Origin: Sphingopyxis terrae subsp. terrae NBRC 15098
GTDB lineage: Bacteria; Pseudomonadota; Alphaproteobacteria; Sphingomonadales; Sphingomonadaceae
Direction of reading: 5' to 3'
Assembly (NCBI RefSeq): GCF_001598815.1
Contig: NZ_BCZQ01000005.1
Span: 28,964 to 92,963, forward strand
DNA length: 64,000 nucleotides
In this document: one piece after another, positions 56,783 through 64,000 of the stretch
How positions within the stretch are numbered: the stretch's first letter is position 1
How the letters are laid out: each line of letters begins with the position of its first letter
The notes under the pieces: generated by a model
Seen by the model: only the letters and a program-made list of their open reading frames with translations
The model's database searches: none
What the model was told of the DNA's origin: nothing
Program-made: the position numbers and the translations under genes

Positions 56783-57553
56783 TCAGATGAGCCCGGCGAG
56801 CGGGCTCGACGGATCGGCGTAGCGACGCTGGCCCATACGGCCGGCGAGATAGGCATCGCGCCCCGCCTCGACCGCGAGCTTCATGGCGCGCGCCATGCGG
56901 ATGGGGTCTTTGGCTTCGGCGATCGCGGTGTTCATCAGCACGCCGTCGCAGCCGAGTTCCATCGCCACCGCCGCATCGCTGGCCGTCCCGACGCCCGCAT
57001 CGACCAGCACCGGCACCGACGCGCCCTCGACGATCAGGCGGATCGTCACCCGGTTCTGGATGCCCAGCCCCGACCCGATCGGCGCGCCGAGCGGCATGAT
57101 CGCAACCGCGCCCGCATCTTCCAGCTGCTTGGCGGCGATCGGATCATCGACGCAATAGACCATCGGCAGAAAGCCTTCCTTGGCCAGCACCTCGGTCGCC
57201 TCCAGCGTTTCACGCATATTGGGATAGAGCGTCTTCGCTTCGCCCAGCACCTCCAGCTTCACCAGATCCCAGCCGCCCGCCTCGCGCGCCAGCCGCAAGG
57301 TGCGGATCGCGTCGTCGGCATTGAAACAGCCGGCGGTGTTGGGGAGATAGGTGATCTTCTTCGGGTCGATATAATCGGTCAGCATCGGCGCGGTCGGGTC
57401 CGACACATTGACGCGCCGCACCGCAACGGTGACGATTTCCGCACCCGACGCGGCGACCGCAGCCGCATTCTGTTCAAAATCCTTATACTTGCCCGTGCCC
57501 ACGATCAGGCGCGAGTTAAAGGTCCGCCCGGCAACGCTCCACTGGTCGGTCAA
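56783..57553 (-). CDS. thiG: Thiazole synthase
   Basis: 256 residues. It forms the thiazole phosphate of thiamine from deoxyxylulose phosphate, dehydroglycine and ThiS thiocarboxylate. Markers are '[18 protein letters not shown]', the Schiff-base lysine in '[17 protein letters not shown]', '[33 protein letters not shown]' and '[32 protein letters not shown]'. The start is a TTG at 57553, six bases after GGAGG and overlapping the thiS stop. Another TTG immediately precedes it. Confidence 0.94.
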   Translation of the reverse strand: MTDQWSVAGRTFNSRLIVGTGKYKDFEQNAAAVAASGAEIVTVAVRRVNVSDPTAPMLTDYIDPKKITYLPNTAGCFNADDAIRTLRLAREAGGWDLVKLEVLGEAKTLYPNMRETLEATEVLAKEGFLPMVYCVDDPIAAKQLEDAGAVAIMPLGAPIGSGLGIQNRVTIRLIVEGASVPVLVDAGVGTASDAAVAMELGCDGVLMNTAIAEAKDPIRMARAMKLAVEAGRDAYLAGRMGQRRYADPSSPLAGLI

Positions 57554-57753
57554 CAACCGCCTCCTACAAAATGAACGATTTCCAGCGCATCGCCCTCGGC
57601 AAGCGCGACGTCGGCGAGCGTCGAGCGCGGTACGATCTCGCGATTGCGCTCGACCGCGACCTTCTTGACGTCGAGGCCCAGCGACGCGACCAGATCGGCA
57701 ATGCTGCCTGCGCGCACCTGCCGCGCATCGCCGTTGAGAATGATGGAAATCAC
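57550..57753 (-). CDS. thiS: Sulfur carrier protein ThiS with an extra C-terminal cysteine
   Basis: 67 residues, a ubiquitin-like sulfur carrier for thiazole synthesis. '[60 protein letters not shown]' is the standard fold. The C terminus reads F-V-G-G-G-C, so one cysteine follows the Gly-Gly that must be adenylated. The TGT codon comes just before the stop and coincides with a doubled TTG at the thiG start. The start is a GTG at 57753. Confidence 0.88.
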   Translation of the reverse strand: MISIILNGDARQVRAGSIADLVASLGLDVKKVAVERNREIVPRSTLADVALAEGDALEIVHFVGGGC

Positions 57754-57825
57754 GAGTCCCGCCTGCTTTGCCTTTTGACGTGCAGCCCATATAGGGGGAG
57801 CGACCCGCGTCGCAACCGAAAGACC

Positions 57826-58284
57826 GTGCCCTTGTCCAACGAGTGTTCCGAAACGCCCGCCGTCTTTGTCCTTTCCGGGCCCAATCTCAACCTGCTGGGC
57901 ACGCGCGAGCCTGAAATCTACGGGCATGACACGCTGGAGGACATCCACCAGCGGCTCGCCGAGCGTGCGGCGGCACTGGGTCTGCGCGTCGATTGCCGCC
58001 AGTCGAACCACGAAGGCACGCTGATCGACTGGCTGCACGAAGCGCATTTCGCCGGCGCCAAGGCGGTGCTGCTCAATGCCGGGGGCTATACGCACACATC
58101 GGTCGCGCTGCACGACGCGATCAAGTCGATCCGCGTTCCGGTGATCGAGGTCCATCTGTCGGACCCGATGAAGCGCGAATCCTTTCGCCATCTCAGCTAT
58201 ATCGGCATGGCGGCGGCCGCGCATTTTGCAGGCCACGGCGCAGACAGCTATATGCTGGCGCTGGACGCCGCCGCGCGCTTCTGA
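57826..58284 (+). CDS. aroQ: Type II 3-dehydroquinate dehydratase
   Basis: About 152 residues. It dehydrates 3-dehydroquinate in the shikimate pathway. Markers are the '[18 protein letters not shown]' N terminus, '[16 protein letters not shown]', '[17 protein letters not shown]' and '[24 protein letters not shown]'. The start is GTG at 57826 or TTG at 57832; neither has a strong ribosome site. It lies upstream of accB-accC, an arrangement common in bacteria. Confidence 0.93.
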   Translation: MPLSNECSETPAVFVLSGPNLNLLGTREPEIYGHDTLEDIHQRLAERAAALGLRVDCRQSNHEGTLIDWLHEAHFAGAKAVLLNAGGYTHTSVALHDAIKSIRVPVIEVHLSDPMKRESFRHLSYIGMAAAAHFAGHGADSYMLALDAAARF

Positions 58285-58352
58285 CAAGAGGCGCGATCAG
58301 AAACGGGGTCAAGGCACGCGATCAACAGTGCCGCAACAACAGGAAATATCTC

Positions 58353-58838
58353 ATGGGTGACCATAAAGAGCACGGCATCAACATCGATCCGGCCTTCGTC
58401 CGTGCGCTCGCGGAACTGCTCGACGACACGCAGCTTTCCGAAATCGAGGTCGAGGACGGTGAACGCAAGGTGCGCGTTGCGCGCACGCTGACCGCCGCCG
58501 CGGCGCCGGTCGCTTTCGCGCCGCCCCCGGTTGCCGCGCCCGTCGCTGCCGCACCCGCGGCCGCCGCGCCGGCCGCGGTAGCTGCCCCCGCCGCCGACAG
58601 CTTCGCCGACGCCGTGAAGTCCCCGATGGTCGGCACCGTCTATCTTGCTGCCGAACCGGGTGCGCCCAATTTCGCAAGCGTGGGTTCGGCGGTGAAGGAA
58701 GGCGATACCATCCTGATTATCGAGGCGATGAAGGTGATGAACCCGATCACCGCGCCCACCTCGGGCACGCTCAAGGCCGTGCATGTCGAGAACAGCCAGC
58801 CGGTCGAATATGACCAGCCGCTGTTCACCATCGGCTGA
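58353..58838 (+). CDS. accB: Biotin carboxyl carrier protein of acetyl-CoA carboxylase
   Basis: 161 residues. It carries biotin between carboxylase and carboxyltransferase in fatty-acid synthesis. The biotinylated lysine is Lys127 in EAMKVMNPI, after an Ala/Pro-rich flexible linker. The N-terminal '[35 protein letters not shown]' segment is typical. AccC follows directly. Confidence 0.96.
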   Translation: MGDHKEHGINIDPAFVRALAELLDDTQLSEIEVEDGERKVRVARTLTAAAAPVAFAPPPVAAPVAAAPAAAAPAAVAAPAADSFADAVKSPMVGTVYLAAEPGAPNFASVGSAVKEGDTILIIEAMKVMNPITAPTSGTLKAVHVENSQPVEYDQPLFTIG

Positions 58839-58848
58839 GGGACAGCCA

Positions 58849-60210
58849 ATGGCCATCGAGAAACTGCTGATCGCCAACCGCGGCGAGATCGCGCTGCGTA
58901 TTCACCGCGCCTGCCACGAAATGGGCATCAAGACGGTCGCGGTCCATTCGACCGCCGACGCCGATGCGATGCATGTCCGCCTGGCCGACGAAGCCGTCTG
59001 CATCGGTCCGCCAGCGGCGAAGGACAGCTATCTCAACATCCCGGCAATCATTTCGGCTGCCGAAGTGACGGGCGCCGACGCCATCCACCCCGGCTATGGC
59101 TTCCTGTCGGAAAATGCGCGCTTTGCTGAGATTATCGAAGCGCATGACATGATCTTCGTCGGGCCGAAGCCCGAACATATCCGCACGATGGGCGACAAGG
59201 TCGAGGCGAAGCGCACCGCGGTCGCGCTCGATCTGCCGGTGGTGCCGGGTTCGCCCGGCGCCGTCACCTATGGCGAGGAAACGAAACGGATGGCCGAGGA
59301 AATCGGCTATCCGGTGCTGATCAAGGCCGCGTCGGGCGGCGGCGGCCGCGGGATGAAGGTCGTCCCCGACCCCTCCGGTCTCGAAAGCCTGATGGGTCAG
59401 GCATCGAGCGAAGCTGCGGCGGCGTTCGGCGATCCGACCGTCTATATGGAAAAATATCTCGGCAACCCGCGCCACATCGAATTCCAGATCTTCGGCGACG
59501 GCAAGGGCAACGCTATCCATCTCGGCGAACGCGACTGTTCGCTGCAGCGCCGCCACCAGAAGGTGCTCGAAGAAGCCCCTTCGCCCGTCATTTCGGCCGA
59601 AGAGCGCGCCCGCATGGGCGGCATTTGCGCCGATGCGATGGCAAAGATGGGCTATCGCGGCGCGGGGACGATCGAGTTTCTGTGGGAAAATGGCGAGTTC
59701 TATTTCATCGAAATGAATACGCGCATCCAGGTCGAACATCCGGTGACCGAGATGATCACCGGCTTTGACCTCGTCCGCGAACAGATCCGCATTGCCGACG
59801 GCATGGGCCTTTCGGTGCAGCAGAACGAGCTGGAATTCCGCGGCCATGCCATCGAATGCCGGATCAACGCCGAAGATCCGCGCAACTTCCTCCCCTCGCC
59901 GGGCAAGGTGACCAACTATCACGCCGCCGGCGGCATGCATGTGCGCGTCGATAGCGGGCTTTATGCGGGCTATTCGATCCCGCCCTATTACGACAGCATG
60001 ATCGGCAAGCTGATCGTCTATGGCCGCACGCGCGAAAGCTGCATGATGCGGATGCGCCGCGCGCTCGAGGAAATGGTTATCGCCGGGGTGAAGACGAACA
60101 TTCCGCTGCATCAGGCGCTACTCGCCGATCCCGACGTCATCCACGGTGATTATACGATCAAGTGGCTGGAGGAATGGCTGGCGAAGCAGGACGCCGACAA
60201 CAAGGCCTGA
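58849..60210 (+). CDS. accC: Biotin carboxylase of acetyl-CoA carboxylase
   Basis: 453 residues. It carboxylates biotin on AccB using ATP and bicarbonate. Markers are the N-terminal '[23 protein letters not shown]', '[11 protein letters not shown]' (ATP grasp loop), '[20 protein letters not shown]', '[19 protein letters not shown]' and the C-terminal '[18 protein letters not shown]'. The ATG at 58849 starts the standard N terminus. It follows accB after 10 bases. Confidence 0.97.
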   Translation: MAIEKLLIANRGEIALRIHRACHEMGIKTVAVHSTADADAMHVRLADEAVCIGPPAAKDSYLNIPAIISAAEVTGADAIHPGYGFLSENARFAEIIEAHDMIFVGPKPEHIRTMGDKVEAKRTAVALDLPVVPGSPGAVTYGEETKRMAEEIGYPVLIKAASGGGGRGMKVVPDPSGLESLMGQASSEAAAAFGDPTVYMEKYLGNPRHIEFQIFGDGKGNAIHLGERDCSLQRRHQKVLEEAPSPVISAEERARMGGICADAMAKMGYRGAGTIEFLWENGEFYFIEMNTRIQVEHPVTEMITGFDLVREQIRIADGMGLSVQQNELEFRGHAIECRINAEDPRNFLPSPGKVTNYHAAGGMHVRVDSGLYAGYSIPPYYDSMIGKLIVYGRTRESCMMRMRRALEEMVIAGVKTNIPLHQALLADPDVIHGDYTIKWLEEWLAKQDADNKA

Positions 60211-60306
60211 CGCTGCGCCCATCGACGCCGGGTTCGCGCGTGGACACGACGGATTGTGTCCCAGCTCACTTTCGCACGGGGGGATTATTGGCTATGGGCC
60301 TTAACC

Positions 60307-61668
60307 ATGGCCAGAAATCTCCCCCTTTACGCGCGCCCGGCCGCGGCGCTGATCCTCCCGCTGACCCTGCTTGCGGCGCCCGTCGCCGCGCAGACGAGCG
60401 TCAAGGAGGACTCGGTCGTTCTGCAACCCGACAAGGTGACCGATGACGCGCCCGAGATCGAAACGGTCGCCGAGGCCAATCTGCCGAGCTGGAGCGTCGA
60501 CAATGCCAAGGCGCTGCTCGCCTTCATCCAGTCGGCGGGCGATGAAGGCCTGTTCCCGAAGGATTACAATCCCGACGCGCTGAAGGCCGCGATCGATGGC
60601 GGCAATCAGATCACGCTCGACAAGGTCGCGACCGACAGCTTCCTGCTGCTCGCCACGCACATGCGCGACGGCCGCACGCCCAATGCTGCGCGCAAACAAT
60701 GGTTCATGACCGATGGCGACGCGCAGACCGAACCGCTGATCCCGCTGCTCGGCAGCGCGCTCACCGCGAACGACGTCGCGCAGGCGCTGGTCAGCCTCGA
60801 CCCCGTTCATCCCGATTTCGCGGTGCTGAAAGCCGCGCTCAAGACCGCAAAGACGCCCGCCGACGCCAACGCGATCCGTGTCAACATGGAACGCTGGCGC
60901 TGGATGCCGCGCGATCTTGGCGAAGGCTATGTCGTCAGCAACGTGCCCGAATATCTGACCCGCGTCGTTCATGACGGCGTCGTCATCGCGACGCACAAGG
61001 CGGTCGTCGGCAAGCCGTCGACCCCGACGCCGCAGCTCAACCCGATGGCGACGGGGATCATCGTCAACCCGACCTGGACCCTGCCCAAGAGCATCATCGC
61101 CGAAGGCATCGGATCGACGATTGCGACCAATCCGGCGCGCGCCCGCGCGCAGGGCTATACCTGGACGGGCAGCGGCAAGTCGCTGTCGGTGGTGCAGCAG
61201 CCTGGTGCCAACAATGCGCTGGGCGTCATGAAGCTCGAAATGCTGAACCCCCACGCCATCTATCTGCACGACACCCCGTCGAAGGGCGCGTTCGCCGCCG
61301 ATTCGCGCGCCTTCAGCCACGGCTGCATCCGCACCGAAAAGGCGCTGCACTTCTCCGGCCTGATGGCGGTGATGTTCGCCGGCCGCACGCCCGAGGAATT
61401 CGGCGATGTGGTCGCCAGCGGCAAGACGACGCGCTTCGGCTTCGAAAAGCCCTTCCCTGTCTATGTCGCGTATTGGACCGTCGTTCCCGACGGCAAGGGC
61501 GGCATCAAGAAGCTGAACGACCTTTACGGTCGGGACGCGCCGGTGGTGACGAGCTTCGCCAAGCCCGGCCGCGCCGCCGCGGTGGTGATTTCGCCGACGC
61601 CGCCCGCGGTCGTGCCGACGACGCAGACGGTGCAGGCGCCGAAACCCGAAAAGGGCGCGATCTACTGA
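60307..61668 (+). CDS. L,D-transpeptidase (YkuD-type, YcbB-like)
   Basis: 453 residues. A signal peptide ('AAALILPLTLLAAPVAAQ') directs it to the periplasm. The catalytic YkuD domain has HDTPSK and the SHGCIR motif with the nucleophilic cysteine at about residue 340. The N-terminal part resembles the YcbB (LdtD) scaffold domain ('SWSVDNAKALLAFIQSAGDEGLFPKDYNPDALKAAI'). It forms 3-3 crosslinks in peptidoglycan. The ATG at 60307 starts the signal peptide; an open extension upstream is not convincing. Confidence 0.92.
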   Translation: MARNLPLYARPAAALILPLTLLAAPVAAQTSVKEDSVVLQPDKVTDDAPEIETVAEANLPSWSVDNAKALLAFIQSAGDEGLFPKDYNPDALKAAIDGGNQITLDKVATDSFLLLATHMRDGRTPNAARKQWFMTDGDAQTEPLIPLLGSALTANDVAQALVSLDPVHPDFAVLKAALKTAKTPADANAIRVNMERWRWMPRDLGEGYVVSNVPEYLTRVVHDGVVIATHKAVVGKPSTPTPQLNPMATGIIVNPTWTLPKSIIAEGIGSTIATNPARARAQGYTWTGSGKSLSVVQQPGANNALGVMKLEMLNPHAIYLHDTPSKGAFAADSRAFSHGCIRTEKALHFSGLMAVMFAGRTPEEFGDVVASGKTTRFGFEKPFPVYVAYWTVVPDGKGGIKKLNDLYGRDAPVVTSFAKPGRAAAVVISPTPPAVVPTTQTVQAPKPEKGAIY

Positions 61669-61720
61669 CGAAGCGGCGGCCGGGCGACGATGCCCCCGGC
61701 CCTGCAACCCTCATGGAGCC

Positions 61721-62476
61721 TCAATCGGCCTTGGTCGGCATCGATCCCTGCGTGGCGCCGGTGCGGATGATATTGTCGGCGACCGGCGGCAATTCGAAGG
61801 GCGGTGGCGAAGCGGGCGCTACGCTCAGCTTGTCGGCATAGAGCAGCCGGCCCGGCCCGAGCTTGTACAGAATTTGCGGCAGCAACTCCTCGCCGAACAC
61901 GAAGCAGCCCTCGCTACGCCCCAGCTTGCCTTGCGTCGCGATCAGCGACGGTTCGGCGTACCAGGCGCCATGCACGACGATCGCGCGCATGTCGGCATTG
62001 CTGTTGTCGGCCTCCAGCCCCGCGAGCCGCATCGACGATCCGTTCGATCCCCAATAATAATCGCTCGTGCGATAGGCGCCGCGCGACGAGGCGAGCGAGC
62101 CGGGGACGTTCGAAAAAGTCTTGAGCCAGCCGTCATGCTGCGGGTCCGATCCGCGGCCATGGGTGACGGGATACATGTCCACCTTGCCGGCGATCAGATC
62201 GACGAGCGCGAAGCGCGGGCGATAGGAGGGCAGCCCGAAATCGACGATCCCGACACGGTCGGCCTGCGCGATCCGGTTGCCCTGCCGCGCCAGCTGTTGC
62301 CGCGCGACGGCCAGATAGTCGACCGGCGGCGGTGTCGCTGCCTGCCCATGCCCGGTGATCCAGTCCGGAAGTGGAGCTGCGCGCGCCGATGTCGCGGCCA
62401 GCGCCCCCGCGCCCGCCATCGCCGCCAGCATAGCTCTGCGATCGATCAATTCATTCACGTGCAACCCAGCCCTCAT
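61721..62476 (-). CDS. Exported L,D-transpeptidase catalytic-domain family protein
   Basis: 251 residues. A twin-arginine-like signal ('DRRAMLAAMAGAGALAATSARA') precedes a domain with 'AIVVHGAWYAE' and 'LGRSEGCFVFGEELLPQILYKL'. The histidine and SEGC cysteine match the second L,D-transpeptidase-type family (murein L,D-transpeptidase catalytic domain, PF13645-like). The start could be the ATG at 62476 or the GTG at 62458. It is convergent with the first L,D-transpeptidase gene, 52 bases apart. Confidence 0.85.
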   Translation of the reverse strand: MRAGLHVNELIDRRAMLAAMAGAGALAATSARAAPLPDWITGHGQAATPPPVDYLAVARQQLARQGNRIAQADRVGIVDFGLPSYRPRFALVDLIAGKVDMYPVTHGRGSDPQHDGWLKTFSNVPGSLASSRGAYRTSDYYWGSNGSSMRLAGLEADNSNADMRAIVVHGAWYAEPSLIATQGKLGRSEGCFVFGEELLPQILYKLGPGRLLYADKLSVAPASPPPFELPPVADNIIRTGATQGSMPTKAD

Positions 62477-62625
62477 TGCCGCCTTTGGCGGTCCCTCGGC
62501 CGTCTATAAGCCGTGGTTCGCGCGCCAAAGGCAAGGAGTCCAAGCCTCTTCATGCGGGCAAATGTGCCATATATGCCATGAATAGTGCGTTTACGTTCCA
62601 TTACGGTCCCGTTAGGAACTGCGCC

Positions 62626-62970
62626 ATGAAGGCAACCATCTGGCATAACCCCGCCTGCGGCACTTCGCGCAAGACGCTGGCGATTCTCGAGGAAACCCCC
62701 GGCGTCGATGTCGAGGTGATTCAATATCTGAAAGCGCCCTACAGCCCCGACAAGCTACGCCAGCTGTTTCGCGACGCGGGTCTGAGTGCGCGGGACGCGC
62801 TGCGCCTGCGCGGCACCGATGCCGAGGAACGCGGTCTGCCCGACGCCGACGAAGAAGCAATTATCGCGGCGATGGTCGCCAATCCCGCCTATGTGAACCG
62901 CCCCTTCGTCGAAACCGACAAGGGCGTCCGCTTCTGCCGCCCGCAGGATGTCGTGCGCGAGATTCTCTAG
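62626..62970 (+). CDS. arsC: Arsenate reductase (ArsC, glutaredoxin-type)
   Basis: 114 residues. The catalytic cysteine lies in 'HNPACGTSRKTLAIL' with the arginine triad in 'RLRGTDAEERGLPDAD', 'NRPFVETDKGVRFCRPQ'. It reduces arsenate to arsenite. No other arsenic gene is present nearby, and the Spx/ArsC-like family includes proteins with other roles. The ATG at 62626 gives the family length; the frame is open upstream. Confidence 0.88.
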   Translation: MKATIWHNPACGTSRKTLAILEETPGVDVEVIQYLKAPYSPDKLRQLFRDAGLSARDALRLRGTDAEERGLPDADEEAIIAAMVANPAYVNRPFVETDKGVRFCRPQDVVREIL

Positions 62971-62997
62971 CAGTGCGGGCCGATCGGCGGTCCGCCG

Positions 62998-63225
62998 TCA
63001 GATCAGGAACATCATCGCCGCGGTGAAGAAGACGGCGAAGCTCTCCGCGAACAGGCGAAAATCGCTGTCGCGCGACCAGAGCGCCGGACGCTCGCGCTGC
63101 GCCGCAAGCGCGCCGCGCAATTCGCCTTGCCAATCCTCCGGCGCGCTCAGCCGCGCAAGGACCAGTTGCCGGGCGCCATAAGCGCGGATGCGCTCGCGGA
63201 TGTCGATATGCTCGTCCGAATCCAT
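62998..63225 (-). CDS. Small hypothetical protein with a C-terminal hydrophobic tail
   Basis: 75 residues. The N-terminal part is charged and helical ('DEHIDIRERIRAYGARQLVLARLSAPEDWQGELRGALAAQRERPALWSRDSDFRLF') and the tail 'AESFAVFFTAAMMFLI' could insert in a membrane. No family is recognised. It is convergent with arsC. Confidence 0.6.
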   Translation of the reverse strand: MDSDEHIDIRERIRAYGARQLVLARLSAPEDWQGELRGALAAQRERPALWSRDSDFRLFAESFAVFFTAAMMFLI

Positions 63226-63320
63226 GCCCGGCAGGCTAGGCGCCCGTTAACGAGTCGATAAGGTTAAAAGAGTGTTAACATCGCCGCCGTCCCGGCGCGG
63301 GACGCCTTGCCCTGCAGGTG

Positions 63321-64000
63321 TTAATCCATCGGCCGCACGCGCACCGCGCGCGCATCGGCGAGGCCGCGCTGAAAGGGTTTGCACGCCTGCGGCCGCATCC
63401 GCGGCCCCAGGCACAGCCGCACCTCGGTCAGCCAATCGCCGCGATCGGTCGCGACCGCGATCATCCGCTCATCGATGCCGCGATTGACCTTCGCAAAGGC
63501 GCGCCGCACGTCGCCCGCGGTGCGGACGTGCCCCGACAGCGCTTTCATGTCGGGAAAGCGCACGGCGCGGAACAGGATTTCGGCGGCGCGAAAATAGGCG
63601 GCGGGGTTGGAACTCATGCAGGTGCCGTGCTTCGCCCATTCATGCTGCAAAAGCTGCGCCGAAGGGGTCATGCACATATGGCGGCGCAGCACTGGCGCGG
63701 GGACGATCTTCGCGGGACGGCACCATTGGGGATAGGCCGGTTTATCGGTCTCGGGCCACAGACCGTGGAGCACCCAGCCGAAGCGCCCGCTTTCGCCCGA
63801 ACATTGGAACCGGTCGCGCGCATCCTTGGGATTGCGCGCGCCTGCGCAATGCTGCGGCGACCAACTCATGCTCAAAAGATAGCCGGTCGTCGCCGGCTTG
63901 CGGACGGGCTCGCCGCGCGCGGGCCGCTCGAGGCGCGGCACCGGTGTCCGGTCGGGCGCCACACAGGCCAGCGATTGCGCCTGCGCCGCCGCGGGGGCGA
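63321..64000 (-). CDS. Ribonuclease T2 family protein, N terminus beyond the window
   Basis: About 226 residues are visible. RNase T2 conserved segments are present: CAS I as 'FGWVLHGLWPE' and CAS II as 'LLQHEWAKHGTCM', with both catalytic histidines, the Glu and the Lys. The frame continues to the right edge, where the reverse strand reads A-P-A-A-A-Q-A-Q-S-L-A, the end of a signal peptide, so the true start lies outside the window. The likely role is secreted or periplasmic RNA degradation. Confidence 0.88.
   Translation of the reverse strand, partial: APAAAQAQSLACVAPDRTPVPRLERPARGEPVRKPATTGYLLSMSWSPQHCAGARNPKDARDRFQCSGESGRFGWVLHGLWPETDKPAYPQWCRPAKIVPAPVLRRHMCMTPSAQLLQHEWAKHGTCMSSNPAAYFRAAEILFRAVRFPDMKALSGHVRTAGDVRRAFAKVNRGIDERMIAVATDRGDWLTEVRLCLGPRMRPQACKPFQRGLADARAVRVRPMD

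Noticed and set aside
57754..57825. Possible TPP riboswitch ahead of thiS
   Set aside because: No CUGAGA or P4/P5 core is visible in the short leader.
61678..61701. Hairpin GGCCGGG/CCCGGCC between the two L,D-transpeptidase genes
   Set aside because: It has no T-run on either strand and a long loop. Too weak to call a terminator.
63288..63304. Short palindrome CGTCCCG-gcg-CGGGACG downstream of the RNase T2 gene
   Set aside because: No T-run on the - strand and common in high-GC DNA. Not listed as a terminator.

Overview
The window is a high-GC alphaproteobacterial chromosome segment. The petABC-apt order, the lipB, queCE, accBC and argDF-hslO neighbourhoods, the abundance of TonB-dependent receptors and the dispersed 'cccggcgaaggccggg' repeat all point to Sphingomonadales, most likely a Sphingopyxis- or Sphingomonas-like species. 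The genus is an inference from gene content, not from an alignment. Genes are tightly packed, with many ATGA/GTGA stop-start overlaps, and no gene-free stretch exceeds about 300 bases. I saw no prophage, insertion sequence, CRISPR array or rRNA. One tRNA-Ser(GCU) is present.

Layout: 0.3-5.1 kb holds gyrA (TTG start), a DUF952 protein, a dienoyl-CoA-reductase-like SDR and an alpha/beta hydrolase. 5.2-12.2 kb is an iron-acquisition region: a TonB-like protein, a siderophore receptor and a PiuC-type dioxygenase on the + strand, converging on a PepSY/DUF2271/DUF4198/ApbE operon on the - strand. The two arms carry the same 20-bp Fur-like operator. 12.3-17.2 kb has tRNA-Ser, a DUF1134 protein, an AT-richer orphan membrane protein and the cytochrome bc1 operon petABC followed by apt. 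17.4-26.7 kb has trmL-hemF, two polytopic membrane proteins, lipB plus a lipoprotein, queC-queE, a secreted hypothetical protein and argD-argF-hslO.

26.8-39.4 kb contains a lipoprotein overlapping an atypical CDF transporter, an LLM flavoprotein, an Lrp regulator divergent from a LysE exporter, a Tas-like aldo/keto reductase, a Tat-exported dienelactone-hydrolase-family protein, HAD phosphatases, glmS, a VapBC-type toxin-antitoxin pair with a perfect palindromic operator, glmU and gph.

39.4-47.1 kb is the most unusual region: eight - strand genes, nearly all overlapping (beta-helix protein, diheme cytochrome, maleylacetoacetate-isomerase-like GST, TonB receptor, MarR regulator, PqqD-like protein, HPr-kinase-like protein, nucleotidyltransferase), bounded downstream by a large inverted repeat. 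The last three genes look like an uncharacterised peptide- or protein-modification cassette.

47.2-64 kb has DinB, a retropepsin-like protease, ygfZ, pyrC, rarD, small envelope proteins, a CsbD-like stress protein, a UbiH/UbiM-type hydroxylase, thiS-thiG, aroQ-accB-accC, two L,D-transpeptidase-family proteins, arsC and an RNase T2 gene cut by the window edge.

The strongest leads are (1) the Fur-linked extracytosolic flavin module, whose DUF2271 protein carries a TGAT flavinylation-like motif next to ApbE, (2) the HprK-like/PqqD-like/nucleotidyltransferase cassette and its operon, and (3) a ThiS protein with an extra C-terminal cysteine after Gly-Gly.
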